Made by a program: the position numbers and the translations under genes | In this document: one piece after another, positions 25,819 to 34,849 of the stretch | How positions within the stretch are numbered: the stretch's first letter is position 1 | How the letters are laid out: each line of letters opens with the position of its first letter | NCBI RefSeq assembly: GCF_037023745.1 | Contig: NZ_CP146101.1 | Location: 1,984,001-2,048,000, forward strand | Direction: 5' to 3' | Origin: Streptomyces sp. SCSIO 30461 | GTDB lineage: Bacteria > Actinomycetota > Actinomycetes > Streptomycetales > Streptomycetaceae | Length of the DNA stretch: 64,000 nt | Notes under the pieces: model-generated | What the model was told of the DNA's origin: nothing | Seen by the model: only the letters and a program-made list of their open reading frames with translations | The model's database searches: none

Positions 25819-26601
25819 ATGCAAGAGCAGAGTGACCGGCCGCCGGCCGGCCACACCCCGAGCGATCCCTGGGCGCCACCCGAGCACAGCGCCTCGCAAG
25901 GGGGACGAGGGCAGTCCGGTGGGGTGGAGCTCGGCAAGTCCACCGCGCCCGCGAGTCCGACCGTTCCGGATGTCCAGGACACCCCGCCGGCCGGACGCGG
26001 TGTCCATGACCAGCCGACCCTGACCTCGGTGCCCGACACGGAGACAGGCACAGGTCCGGCGGACCCGCCCCCTGCAGGCACCGGTGCAGTGCCGCCGCCA
26101 CCCGTGGCCCCCGGCGGGCCGGCGCAGGCCGCTCCCGGTGCGTACGGCTACCCGGCGGCGCAAGGACCCGTGACCTCCGCGTACGGATACCCCGGCTACC
26201 CGGTTTCCTCCGGGCATCCCGGATATCCGGGTCACACCGGCTCCTGGGGAGTCACGGCACAGCCGCAGAACGGTTTCGGCACCACCGCGATGGTGCTCGG
26301 GATCATCTCGGTCTGCGGCTTCTTCTGCTACGGCATCCCCGGCTTGGTCCTGGGCGTGCTGGCGCTGATCTTCGGCATCCTGGGGCGCAAGCGCTACGTG
26401 CGAGGCCAGGCGACCAACAAGGGGCAGGCCCTCGCGGGGATCATCCTCGGCTCCGTCGGGATCGTGCTGGGGGCCGCTTTCTTCGCGTTCATGGTGTGGC
26501 TGTTCGCGAACCACGAGGGATGGGACGAGGAGAGGTACGACAGCGGGGTGGACGACGACCCCTGGGCGACGACCCTGGTCGTGTCCGACCCCCGCCGCTG
26601 A
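25819..26601 (+). CDS. DUF4190 membrane protein with Pro/Gly-rich N-terminus
   Basis: 260 residues. The first 150 are low complexity and rich in Pro, Gly and Tyr (e.g. AYGYPGYPVSSGHPGYPGHT), likely disordered and cytosolic. Two membrane segments follow (TTAMVLGIISVCGFFCYG and AGIILGSVGIVLGAAFFAFM) separated by LGRKRYVRGQATNKGQA, the DUF4190 pattern. A short acidic tail ends the protein. Function unknown. Divergent from the deaminase gene; followed by its own terminator. Confidence 0.82.
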   Translation: MQEQSDRPPAGHTPSDPWAPPEHSASQGGRGQSGGVELGKSTAPASPTVPDVQDTPPAGRGVHDQPTLTSVPDTETGTGPADPPPAGTGAVPPPPVAPGGPAQAAPGAYGYPAAQGPVTSAYGYPGYPVSSGHPGYPGHTGSWGVTAQPQNGFGTTAMVLGIISVCGFFCYGIPGLVLGVLALIFGILGRKRYVRGQATNKGQALAGIILGSVGIVLGAAFFAFMVWLFANHEGWDEERYDSGVDDDPWATTLVVSDPRR

Positions 26602-26606
26602 CCGGA

Positions 26607-26645
26607 CGGGCCACCGGGCGGGCACCCGCACCGCCCGGTGGCCCG
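26607..26645 (+). terminator. Terminator after DUF4190 gene
   Basis: A perfect 15-bp stem (26607-26621 with 26631-26645) and a 9-nt loop, 5 nt after the stop. The convergent NADAR gene ends 70 bp further on and may share it. Confidence 0.88.
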
Positions 26646-26714
26646 CCCTCGGCGCCAGGCCCGCCTCGGTGCCGCCCTCGCCCCGTTCCTGTCGCCGGTC
26701 GACAGCTCTCCGGG

Positions 26715-27311
26715 TCACGCCCCCACATCGCCACCGGGAGCGGACGACGGCACCGCGGCCCGCAGCCGCTCGCGTGCCTCCATCAGTGCGAACCCCAGCA
26801 GATTCCGCCCGCGCCAGCGCGCCGGATCGCTGACCCGCGCGTCGTCCGCGGCGAGCCCGATTCCCCAGATCCGGTCCATGGGACTCGCCTCCACCAGTAC
26901 CCGGTCACCGGTGGACAGCAGGTAGGAGCGCAGTCGCGGGTCCTGCGAGAACTTGTGCACGCTGCCCGCCACCACGATCGCGAAGCGCTCACGGGCCCAT
27001 ATCTCCTCGCTGAAGCCGCGCACCAGCCGGCCCGCCTTCTTCGCCAGCGCCGGATGAGGCGCTTCCACGGCCTGCCGCTCCGCCTCCTCGTCGCCGAAGA
27101 TCCGTGCCTTCTCGGCCATCATCCAGTGCTCGGCGGTCGCATACTCGACCCCATCCGCGGTGAACCGCGACGGCCACCACTGGCTCAGGCAGGCGGGCCC
27201 GATCTCGCCTTCGCGGCGTGCTGTGTGACCCCAGAAGTAAAGAAACTTCAAGCGCTCACCGCCCCTGATCCGCTTTACCAGGGACTCGGTGGTCAACTCA
27301 GTGCTCCCCAT
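26715..27311 (-). CDS. NADAR family protein (YbiA-like)
   Basis: 198 residues from the ATG at 27311. Family blocks are clear: FLYFWGH near the start, LSQWWPSRF, YATAEHWMMAEKARIFGD, and the end WRGRNLLGFALMEARERL. NADAR proteins act on ADP-ribosylated bases or riboflavin-pathway intermediates as N-glycosidases. No restriction, toxin or riboflavin gene is adjacent, so the role here is open. No clear ribosome site; upstream in-frame codons reach 27401. Confidence 0.88.
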   Translation of the reverse strand: MGSTELTTESLVKRIRGGERLKFLYFWGHTARREGEIGPACLSQWWPSRFTADGVEYATAEHWMMAEKARIFGDEEAERQAVEAPHPALAKKAGRLVRGFSEEIWARERFAIVVAGSVHKFSQDPRLRSYLLSTGDRVLVEASPMDRIWGIGLAADDARVSDPARWRGRNLLGFALMEARERLRAAVPSSAPGGDVGA

Positions 27312-27485
27312 GCACGCGAGTGTGGCATTCGCCACTGACACTCCGTACGGGATCGACGCTGGGACGCGACACATGGTCAACCGAATCCGTCGCGTAACCA
27401 AAAGGCAACTACGGAATCACTTGTTGGAGAGCTATCCCTCTGTCAGGATCGGCACTCAAATCGAGCTGGAACAACGGAGAGCGTC

Positions 27486-29000
27486 ATGGGCAACCGCTTC
27501 CAGGCACAGGACCGCTTCGCGGACGGGGCGCAGTACATCGGCGGCCGGCTGCGTCCGGGCACATCAGGACGACACCACGCCGTCGTCGATCCCGCCACCG
27601 GAGAGCAGGTCCTCGCATACGAGCTGGCAGGCACGGCGGACGTCGACGACGCCGTCGCAGCCGCCCGCGAGGCGTTCCCCGGCTGGGCGGGCGCCACCCC
27701 GGGCGAGCGCTCCGACGCCTTGCACCGCTTCGCCTCCGTGCTGACCGAGCAGGCGGAGGATCTCGCCCAGGCCGAGTCCCTGCAGTGCGGAAAGCCGATC
27801 AAGCTGAGCCGCGAGTTCGACGTGCCCGGCACGGTGGACAACACGGCGTTCTTCGCCGGGGCTGCGCGCCACCTCCAGGGCCAGTCCGCCGGTGAGTACA
27901 GCGGTGACCACACCTCGTACGTACGCCGGGAGCCGATCGGTGTCGTCGGGTCCATCGCGCCCTGGAACTACCCGCTCCAGATGGCCGCCTGGAAGATCCT
28001 CCCGGCCATTGCCGCAGGCAACACCATCGTGCTCAAGCCCGCCGAGATCACCCCCCTCACCTCGCTGATGTTCGCCCAGGCCGCCACCGAGGCAGGTATC
28101 CCCGACGGTGTGGTCAACGTCCTCAGCGGCAGCGGAAGGGAAGCCGGAGAGCACCTCGTCGGGCACCCCGACGTGGCCATGACCTCGTTCACCGGCTCCA
28201 CGCCCGTCGGCAAGCGGGTCGCCGAGGTCGCCACGGCCACCGTCAAGCGGCTCCACCTGGAGCTCGGCGGCAAGGCCCCCTTCGTGGTGTTCGACGACGC
28301 CGACCTGGAGGCCGCCGTGCACGGCGCCGTCGCGGGCGCGCTGATCAACACCGGCCAGGACTGCACCGCCGCCACCCGCGCCTATGTGCAGCGGCCGCTC
28401 TACGACGCTTTCGTCGCCGGAGTCGCCGACCTGATGGCGACCGTGCGGCTCGGCGACCCCTTCGACCCCGCCACCGACCTCGGGCCGCTGGTCTCCCATG
28501 TCCAGCGCGACCGTGTCGCCGGGTTCGTGGACAGGGCCCGTGCGTACGCCACCGTCGTCACCGGCGGCCAGGTGCCCGGCGGGGACCTGGAGAGGGGCGC
28601 GTACTACCTGCCGACCCTGATCGCAGGGGCGGCCCAGGACAGCGAGGTCGTCCAGTCCGAGATCTTCGGCCCGGTGCTGGTCGTCCTCCCCTACGACTCG
28701 GACGACGAGGGGATCAGGCTCGCCAACGACACCCCGTACGGCCTGGCCGCGTCCGCCTGGAGTCGGGACGTGTACCGCACGGGCCGGGCCACCCGCGAGA
28801 TCAAGGCGGGCTGTGTCTGGATCAACGACCACATCCCGATCATCAGCGAGATGCCGCACGGCGGCTACAAGGCCAGCGGCTTCGGCAAGGACATGTCGGT
28901 GTACTCCTTCGAGGAGTACACGCAGGTCAAGCATGTGATGTACGACAACACCGCAGTGGTCAGGAAGGACTGGCACCGCACGATCTTCGGTGACCGGTGA
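27486..29000 (+). CDS. Aldehyde dehydrogenase, aminoaldehyde type
   Basis: 504 residues. Catalytic C293 in NTGQDCTAATRA, Glu in LELGGKAPFVV, and SIAPWNYPLQ at the cofactor site. It resembles the dehydrogenase at 17730 throughout (including CVWINDHIPIISEMPHGGYK) but has a C-terminal extension ending IFGDR. The last three codons run into a heptamer repeat array that supplies the stop codon. It lies directly before the polyamine importer genes, so oxidation of polyamine-derived aldehydes is the favoured role. Confidence 0.92.
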   Translation: MGNRFQAQDRFADGAQYIGGRLRPGTSGRHHAVVDPATGEQVLAYELAGTADVDDAVAAAREAFPGWAGATPGERSDALHRFASVLTEQAEDLAQAESLQCGKPIKLSREFDVPGTVDNTAFFAGAARHLQGQSAGEYSGDHTSYVRREPIGVVGSIAPWNYPLQMAAWKILPAIAAGNTIVLKPAEITPLTSLMFAQAATEAGIPDGVVNVLSGSGREAGEHLVGHPDVAMTSFTGSTPVGKRVAEVATATVKRLHLELGGKAPFVVFDDADLEAAVHGAVAGALINTGQDCTAATRAYVQRPLYDAFVAGVADLMATVRLGDPFDPATDLGPLVSHVQRDRVAGFVDRARAYATVVTGGQVPGGDLERGAYYLPTLIAGAAQDSEVVQSEIFGPVLVVLPYDSDDEGIRLANDTPYGLAASAWSRDVYRTGRATREIKAGCVWINDHIPIISEMPHGGYKASGFGKDMSVYSFEEYTQVKHVMYDNTAVVRKDWHRTIFGDR

Positions 29001-29037
29001 CCGGTGACCGGTGACCGGTGACCGGTGACCGGTGATC
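28989..29037 (+). repeat. 7-bp tandem repeat GGTGACC at a stop codon
   Basis: Six exact GGTGACC heptamers (28989-29030) and a seventh ending GATC. The aldehyde dehydrogenase stop (TGA) is inside the second copy. The unit length is not a multiple of three, so all frames are read across the array and changes in copy number would not alter the protein. Two GATCCGC copies follow directly. Confidence 0.95.
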
Positions 29038-29157
29038 CGCGATCCGCCATCGGAGAGCGGTGATCGACGAGCGGCTCCCGCCGCGTGGCCCAGCCGCAGC
29101 TTCAGCGGCGAAAGCACCCCCTATAGGGCACACGATTCCCCCGGAAGGGCACAGCGC

Positions 29158-30408
29158 ATGAAGCAGTACCAGCCCGAGCAGCTCTCGGCGACCCAGCAGG
29201 CAGCGATACGGCGCAGCATGGCCGGCGGCAGGGGCGCCCTCTCCCGCCGCTCCCTGCTGCGTGCGTCCGGTGTCGGCGCGCTCACCGTCGGCGGCGTGGG
29301 CGCACTGAGCGCCTGCGGGATCCCGCCGGCCAAGCGGGAGGGCGACGCGCCCGCCGCGTCCGACGACCACTCGAAGCAGGAGAAGCAGATCGCCTTCTCC
29401 AACTGGACCCAGTACATCGACATCAGCGACGACGAGAAGAGCCGCCCCAGCCTGAACGCGTTCTCCAGGCGCACCGGGATCCAGGTCAAGTACACCGAGG
29501 ACATCAACGACAACGTCGAGTTCTTCGGAAAGATCAGGCCCCAGCTCGCGGCCGGCCAGGACACCGGGCGGGATCTGATCTGCGTCACCGACTGGCTCGC
29601 CGCGCGGTTCATCCGGCTCGGCTGGGCGCAGAAGCTCGACCCCTCCAACCTCCCGAACGCCTACGCGCATCTCTCGCCGCAGTTCCGCAGCCCCGACTGG
29701 GATCCGGGGCGGGCCTACTCCTACCCTTGGACCGGTATCTCGACCGTCATCGCCTACAACGCCAAGGCGACGGGTGGCCGCAAGATCGAGAGCGTGTCGC
29801 AGCTGTTCGACGACCCGGCACTCAAGGGCAGGGTTGCCTGCCTGTCCGAGATGCGCGACACCATCGGCATGACCCTGCTCGACATGGGCAAGGACCCCGC
29901 CAAGGTCACCGACGACGACTACGACGCGGCGATCGCCCGGGTGCAGCAGGCCGTCGACAAGAAGCAGATCCGCCGCTTCACCGGCAACGACTACACATCG
30001 GACCTCGACAAGGGCGACATCGCCGCCTGTCTGGCCTGGGCCGGCGACCTCGTCCAACTGCGGGTCGACAACCCCGACATCAAGTTCGTGATCCCCGACG
30101 CCGGCTATATGACCTCCAGCGACAATCTGCTGGTCCCGGCCAAGGCGCGGCACAAGACCAACGCCGAGAAGCTCATCGACTACTACTACGAGCTCCCGGT
30201 GGCGGCCCAGCTCGCCGCCTACATCAACTACGTGTGCCCGGTCGAGGGCGTGGGCCCCGAGCTCGCCAAGATCGACCCGGAACTCGCCGAGAACACGCTG
30301 ATCCTCCCGGACAAGGCCATGGCGGCCAAGTCTCACTCCTTCCGCTCGCTGAGCAGCAAGGAAGAGACGGCTTACGAGGAGAAGTTCGCCAAGCTCATCG
30401 GCGCCTAA
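29158..30408 (+). CDS. potD: Polyamine ABC transporter substrate-binding protein
   Basis: 416 residues. Twin-arginine signal (R30-R31 in LSRRSLLRASG) combined with a lipobox ending at C53 (GALSAC), so a Tat-exported lipoprotein is likely. The mature part is PotD/PotF-like: FSNWTQYIDISDDEK, the ligand-site-like WTGISTVIAYN and SEMRDTIGMTLL. Start ATG at 29158 with GGAAGG at 29142-29147. Followed by ATPase and two permeases of the spermidine/putrescine type. Exact polyamine unknown. Confidence 0.92.
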   Translation: MKQYQPEQLSATQQAAIRRSMAGGRGALSRRSLLRASGVGALTVGGVGALSACGIPPAKREGDAPAASDDHSKQEKQIAFSNWTQYIDISDDEKSRPSLNAFSRRTGIQVKYTEDINDNVEFFGKIRPQLAAGQDTGRDLICVTDWLAARFIRLGWAQKLDPSNLPNAYAHLSPQFRSPDWDPGRAYSYPWTGISTVIAYNAKATGGRKIESVSQLFDDPALKGRVACLSEMRDTIGMTLLDMGKDPAKVTDDDYDAAIARVQQAVDKKQIRRFTGNDYTSDLDKGDIAACLAWAGDLVQLRVDNPDIKFVIPDAGYMTSSDNLLVPAKARHKTNAEKLIDYYYELPVAAQLAAYINYVCPVEGVGPELAKIDPELAENTLILPDKAMAAKSHSFRSLSSKEETAYEEKFAKLIGA

Positions 30409-30474
30409 TCGATTCTGCGCCCCTGTTCGCACCCCCTTGCTCCTGCTCGCCCTAGACCTCCGGGACCGCGACCC

Positions 30475-31626
30475 ATGACAGACAAGAACGCCGGCGGCGA
30501 CGTCCGACTCTCCGGGATCAGCAAGACCTACGGCTCCTTCACCGCCGTACACCCACTCGACCTCACGGTGCCCCAGGGCTCCTTCTTCGCCCTGCTCGGC
30601 GCCTCCGGCTGCGGTAAGACCACCACCCTGCGGATGATCGCCGGACTGGAGGACCCCACCACCGGCACCGTCTTCCTCGGCGACCGGGACGTCACGGACC
30701 TGCCCCCGTACAAGCGCCCCGTGAACACCGTCTTCCAGAGCTACGCCCTCTTCCCGCATCTGAGCGTGCACGAGAACGTCGCCTTCGGACTGCGCCGCCG
30801 CGGCGTCAAGTCCGTGCGGAAGCAGGTCGACGAGATGCTCGAACTCGTCCAGCTCGGCGACAAGGCCAAGCACAAGCCGCACCAGCTCTCCGGCGGCCAG
30901 CAGCAGCGTGTCGCCGTCGCCAGGGCCCTGATCAACCACCCGCAGGTGCTGCTGCTCGACGAGCCGCTCGGCGCGCTCGACCTCAAGCTGCGCCGCCAGA
31001 TGCAGCTTGAGCTCAAGCGCATCCAGACCGAGGTCGGCATCACCTTCGTCCATGTCACCCACGACCAGGAGGAGGCCATGACCATGGCCGACACGGTCGC
31101 GGTGATGAACGGCGGCCGGGTCGAGCAGCTCGGCGCCCCCGCCGAGCTCTACGAGAACCCGCAGACCACCTTCGTGGCCAACTTCCTCGGCACCTCCAAC
31201 CTCATCGAGGCCGAGGTGGCCGAGATCAGCGGCGGCGACATCCTGGTCAGCGCCTCCGATGCCAAGCTGAGGCTGCCCGCCGCACGCACCGCCACCCAGC
31301 CCCGCGCCGGCGGCAAGCTGCTCGTCGGCGTACGGCCGGAGAAGATCTCGCTCGTGCACGCCGACGACATGGACGGCATTCCCGACGGCCGCAACCGCTT
31401 CACCGGAAAGATCGCGGACTCCAGCTTCATCGGAGTCTCCACCCAGTTCGTCATCGACAGCCCGGTCTGCCCGGAGCTCGAGGTGTACGTGCAGAACGTG
31501 GAACGGGACGCACGACTCACCCCCGGCGCGGAGGTCGTGCTGCACTGGAACCCGGAGCACACCTTCGGACTGGACGCGGCCCAGGACATCGATGCTGGTG
31601 TCGAGACCGTGGAGGAGGCAGCATGA
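30475..31626 (+). CDS. potA: Polyamine ABC transporter ATP-binding protein
   Basis: 383 residues. Walker A GASGCGKTT at about 42-50, signature QLSGGQQQRVAVARAL, Walker B VLLLDEPLGALDLKLR and H-loop VTHDQEEAM. The C-terminal 140 residues form the TOBE regulatory domain (VRPEKISLVHADD), as in PotA. Preceded by a 66-bp spacer from the binding-protein gene and overlapping the first permease by 4 bases (ATGA). Energises uptake of the polyamine. Confidence 0.95.
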   Translation: MTDKNAGGDVRLSGISKTYGSFTAVHPLDLTVPQGSFFALLGASGCGKTTTLRMIAGLEDPTTGTVFLGDRDVTDLPPYKRPVNTVFQSYALFPHLSVHENVAFGLRRRGVKSVRKQVDEMLELVQLGDKAKHKPHQLSGGQQQRVAVARALINHPQVLLLDEPLGALDLKLRRQMQLELKRIQTEVGITFVHVTHDQEEAMTMADTVAVMNGGRVEQLGAPAELYENPQTTFVANFLGTSNLIEAEVAEISGGDILVSASDAKLRLPAARTATQPRAGGKLLVGVRPEKISLVHADDMDGIPDGRNRFTGKIADSSFIGVSTQFVIDSPVCPELEVYVQNVERDARLTPGAEVVLHWNPEHTFGLDAAQDIDAGVETVEEAA

Positions 31627-32564
31627 CGACCGCCTCCGAGACAGCCGTGGCACCGCCTGAGCCAGGGCTGGAGCCGGGCCCGGTCACCCGCAAGCCATCG
31701 CTGCGCCGGGCGCTGGTGCCGTACTGGCTGCTGCTGCCGGGCATTCTGTGGCTGATCGTCTTCTTCGCCCTGCCGCTGGTCTACCAGGCGTCGACCTCGG
31801 TGCAGACCGGCTCACTGGAGCAGGGCTTCAAGGTCACCTGGCACTTCCAGACCTACTGGGACGCGCTGACCGACTACTACCCGCAGTTTCTGAAGTCGCT
31901 GCTCTACGCGGGCACGGCCACGTTCCTGTGCCTGCTGCTCGGCTATCCGCTGGCGTATCTGATCGCGTTCCGGGCGGGCCGTTGGCGCAATCTGCTGCTG
32001 GTGCTGGTCATCGCCCCGTTCTTCACCAGCTTCCTGATCCGCACGCTCGCCTGGAAGACGATCCTCGCCGACGGCGGCCCGGTGGTGGACGTGCTCAACA
32101 CCATCGGCTTCCTGGACGTCACCAGCTGGCTGGGGATGACCGAGGGCAACCGGGTACTGGCCACCCCGCTCGCGGTCGTCACGGGTCTGACGTACAACTT
32201 CCTGCCGTTCATGATCCTCCCGCTGTACACCTCGCTCGAGCGGATCGACCCCAGGCTCCATGAGGCCGCGGGAGATCTGTACGCAAGACCGTCGACGGTC
32301 TTCAGGAAGGTGACCTTCCCGCTGTCGATGCCGGGTGTCGTCTCCGGAACGCTGCTGACCTTCATCCCGGCCAGCGGTGACTACGTCAACGCCGAACTGC
32401 TCGGCTCCACCGACACCCGGATGGTCGGAAACGTCATCCAGTCGCAGTTCCTACGGGTGCTCGACTACCCGACCGCGGCAGCGCTGTCGTTCATCCTCAT
32501 GGCGGTCGTGCTGATCATGGTGACCGTCTACATCCGCCGGGCAGGGACGGAGGACCTGGTCTGA
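31623..32564 (+). CDS. potB: Polyamine ABC transporter permease 1
   Basis: 313 residues with six membrane segments. The EAA loop is LHEAAGDLYARPSTVFRKVT, matching PotB/PotH. A polar 30-residue N-terminus precedes the first helix (LLPGILWLIVFFALPLVYQA). Start overlaps the ATPase stop and its own stop overlaps the next permease start (TGATG), so all are translated in concert. Confidence 0.93.
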   Translation: MTTASETAVAPPEPGLEPGPVTRKPSLRRALVPYWLLLPGILWLIVFFALPLVYQASTSVQTGSLEQGFKVTWHFQTYWDALTDYYPQFLKSLLYAGTATFLCLLLGYPLAYLIAFRAGRWRNLLLVLVIAPFFTSFLIRTLAWKTILADGGPVVDVLNTIGFLDVTSWLGMTEGNRVLATPLAVVTGLTYNFLPFMILPLYTSLERIDPRLHEAAGDLYARPSTVFRKVTFPLSMPGVVSGTLLTFIPASGDYVNAELLGSTDTRMVGNVIQSQFLRVLDYPTAAALSFILMAVVLIMVTVYIRRAGTEDLV

Positions 32565-33370
32565 TGAGTCTGGTGCGCTGGATACGGCGGAATCTCGTCG
32601 TGCTCGTGGGCCTGCTGACGCTGGCCTACCTGATCATTCCGAACATCATCGTGATGGTGTTCTCCTTCAACAAACCGGCGGGGCGCTTCAACTACTCCTG
32701 GCAGGAGTTCTCCACCGACGCCTGGAAGGACCCGTGCGGTGTCGCCGACATGTGCGACTCGCTCAGTCTGTCGCTCTGGATCGCCCTCTGGGCCACCATC
32801 GGCGCCACCGTACTCGGCACGATGATCGCCTTCGCACTGGTGCGCTACCGCTTCCGGGCGCGCGGCGCGATCAACTCGCTGATCTTCCTGCCGATGGCGA
32901 TGCCCGAGGTCGTCATGGCCGCCTCGCTGCTGACCCTCTTCCTCAACCTGGGCGCGGAGCTCGGCCCGACGACCATCCTCATCGCGCACACCATGTTCTG
33001 CCTCAGCTTCGTGGTGGTGGCCGTCAAGGCACGCGTGCTGTCGATGGACCCGAGGCTCGAAGAAGCCGCCAAGGACCTCTACGCGGGGCCCGTCCAGACC
33101 TTCCTCAGAGTCACCCTGCCGATCGCGGCGCCCGGTATCGCCGCGGGCGCGATGCTGTCCTTCGCGCTGTCGTTCGACGACTTCATCATCACCAACTTCA
33201 ACTCGGGCAACACCGTCACGTTCCCCATGTTCGTCTGGGGCTCGGCCCAGCGCGGTACGCCCGTCCAGATCAACGTCATCGGTACGGCCATGTTCGCCAT
33301 CGCCGTCGTCGTCGTGGTCACCGCCCAGGTCATCACCAACCGGCGGAAGAAGACCGCACTGCCCAAGTAG
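32564..33370 (+). CDS. potC: Polyamine ABC transporter permease 2
   Basis: 268 residues with six membrane segments. The EAA loop is LEEAAKDLYAGPVQTFLRVT, matching PotC/PotI, and the FALSFDDFIITNFNSG block near the end is typical of PotC. Completes the four-component importer; a hairpin separates it from the FAD oxidoreductase. Confidence 0.93.
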   Translation: MSLVRWIRRNLVVLVGLLTLAYLIIPNIIVMVFSFNKPAGRFNYSWQEFSTDAWKDPCGVADMCDSLSLSLWIALWATIGATVLGTMIAFALVRYRFRARGAINSLIFLPMAMPEVVMAASLLTLFLNLGAELGPTTILIAHTMFCLSFVVVAVKARVLSMDPRLEEAAKDLYAGPVQTFLRVTLPIAAPGIAAGAMLSFALSFDDFIITNFNSGNTVTFPMFVWGSAQRGTPVQINVIGTAMFAIAVVVVVTAQVITNRRKKTALPK

Positions 33371-33385
33371 GACACGCAGCGCAAG

Positions 33386-33411
33386 GCCCGGGGCCCCGAC
33401 CGGCCCCGGGC
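33386..33411 (+). terminator. Hairpin between potC and oxidoreductase
   Basis: A 10-bp stem GCCCGGGGCC (33386-33395) with GGCCCCGGGC (33402-33411), loop CCGACC. It sits 10 nt before the GGAG of the next gene and could be a partial terminator or a leader hairpin. Confidence 0.55.
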
Positions 33412-33433
33412 GAGCTCCGAAGGAGTGGAAACC

Positions 33434-34849
33434 ATGGCCCCAGCAGCCATGACCTTTGCCTCATCGCTCTCCGACGCCCAGCCCGTCCCCTTCTGGCTGG
33501 AAGACCCCGGCAAGCCGGCCGCCCTGCCGGCGCTCACCCGCGACGAGCGGACCGATCTGCTCGTCATCGGCGGCGGCTACAGCGGACTGTGGACGGCCCT
33601 CATCGCCAAGGAACGCGACCCGAGTCGGGACGTCGTACTGATCGAGGGCCGCGAGGTGGGCTGGGCCGCCTCGGGCCGCAACGGCGGCTTCTGCGCCGCG
33701 TCCCTCACCCACGGCCTCAGCAACGGCCTCGCCCGTTGGCCGGACGACATGGCGCGGCTGGAGGACATGGGCGCGCGCAACCTCGACGCCATCGAGCAGG
33801 CGGTCGCCACCTACGGCATCGACTGCGAGTTCGAGCGCACCGGCGAGATCGACGTCGCCACCGAACCGCACCAGGTCGAGGAACTCCGGCAGCTGTACGA
33901 GGAGGCGGACAGCGTGGGTCTGGCAGGCGGAATGGAGCTGCTCGACCGCGACGCGGTACGCGCCGAGGTCGACTCGCCGACCTTCCTCGGCGGGCTGTGG
34001 GACCGCACCGGAGTCGCCATGCTGCACCCGGCGAAGCTCGCCTGGGGCCTCAAGCAGGCCTGCCAGGACCTCGGTGTGCGCATCTACGAGAACACCCGTG
34101 CGCTCCAGCTCTCCTCGTCCGGCACGGAGGTGGCCGTCCGCACCCCGTACGGCAGGGTCTTCGCCCGGCAGGCGGCGCTGGGTACGAATGTCTTCCCGTC
34201 GCTGGTCAGGCGCCTGCGCCCGTACATCGTCCCGGTCTACGACTACGCCCTGATGACCGAACCGCTGTCGGCCGCCCGACTGGACGCCATCGGCTGGAAG
34301 AGGCGCCAGGGCCTCGGCGACAGCGCCAACCAGTTCCACTACTTCCGGATCACCACTGACCACCGCATCCTGTGGGGCGGCTACGACGCCATCTATCCCT
34401 TCGGAGGCCGGGTCACCGCCGACCGGGACCACCGTCCGCAGACCTATCTGAAACTGGCCGGGCAGTTCTTCACCTGCTTCCCACAGCTGGAGGGATTGCG
34501 CTTCACCCACGCGTGGGGCGGCGCGATCGACACCTGCTCCCGCTTCTCGGCGTTCTTCGGCACGGCGCACGGCGGGAAGGTCGCGTACGCCACCGGTTAC
34601 ACCGGGCTCGGCGTGGGTGCGACCCGCTTCGGCGCCGATGTGATGCTCGACCTGCTCGCCGGGGAGCGTACCGAGCGGGTCGAACTGGAAATGGTCCGCC
34701 GCAAGCCCGTGCCGTTTCCGCCGGAACCGGTCGCCTGGGCGGGCATCGGCCTCACCAAGTGGTCACTGGCCCGTGCGGACGAGCGGGGCGGCAAGCGCAA
34801 TCTGTGGCTGCGGACGCTGGACCGGCTGGGGCTCGGCTTCGACAGTTAG
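33434..34849 (+). CDS. puuB: FAD-dependent amine/glutamylpolyamine oxidoreductase
   Basis: 471 residues of the DAO/GlcD-like flavin amine oxidase family. The FAD-binding motif is DLLVIGGGYSGLWTALIAKE near residues 40-59, followed by GREVGWAASGRNGGFCAAS. The C-terminal GYTGLGVGATRFGAD is the second flavin contact. E. coli PuuB, which oxidises gamma-glutamylputrescine, has this layout. ATG at 33434 chosen because GGAG (33421-33424) is 9 nt upstream. Follows the polyamine importer. No glutamyl-polyamine synthetase lies in the window, so free diamines may be the substrate. Confidence 0.85.
   Translation: MAPAAMTFASSLSDAQPVPFWLEDPGKPAALPALTRDERTDLLVIGGGYSGLWTALIAKERDPSRDVVLIEGREVGWAASGRNGGFCAASLTHGLSNGLARWPDDMARLEDMGARNLDAIEQAVATYGIDCEFERTGEIDVATEPHQVEELRQLYEEADSVGLAGGMELLDRDAVRAEVDSPTFLGGLWDRTGVAMLHPAKLAWGLKQACQDLGVRIYENTRALQLSSSGTEVAVRTPYGRVFARQAALGTNVFPSLVRRLRPYIVPVYDYALMTEPLSAARLDAIGWKRRQGLGDSANQFHYFRITTDHRILWGGYDAIYPFGGRVTADRDHRPQTYLKLAGQFFTCFPQLEGLRFTHAWGGAIDTCSRFSAFFGTAHGGKVAYATGYTGLGVGATRFGADVMLDLLAGERTERVELEMVRRKPVPFPPEPVAWAGIGLTKWSLARADERGGKRNLWLRTLDRLGLGFDS

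Noticed and set aside
26715..27311. NADAR protein as part of an anti-phage or toxin system
   Set aside because: No toxin, methylase, nuclease or other defence-type partner is adjacent; flanking genes are a DUF4190 protein and an aldehyde dehydrogenase.
28989..29037. Possible CRISPR array
   Set aside because: The unit is 7 bp, head-to-tail with no spacers and no cas genes; it is a simple tandem repeat.
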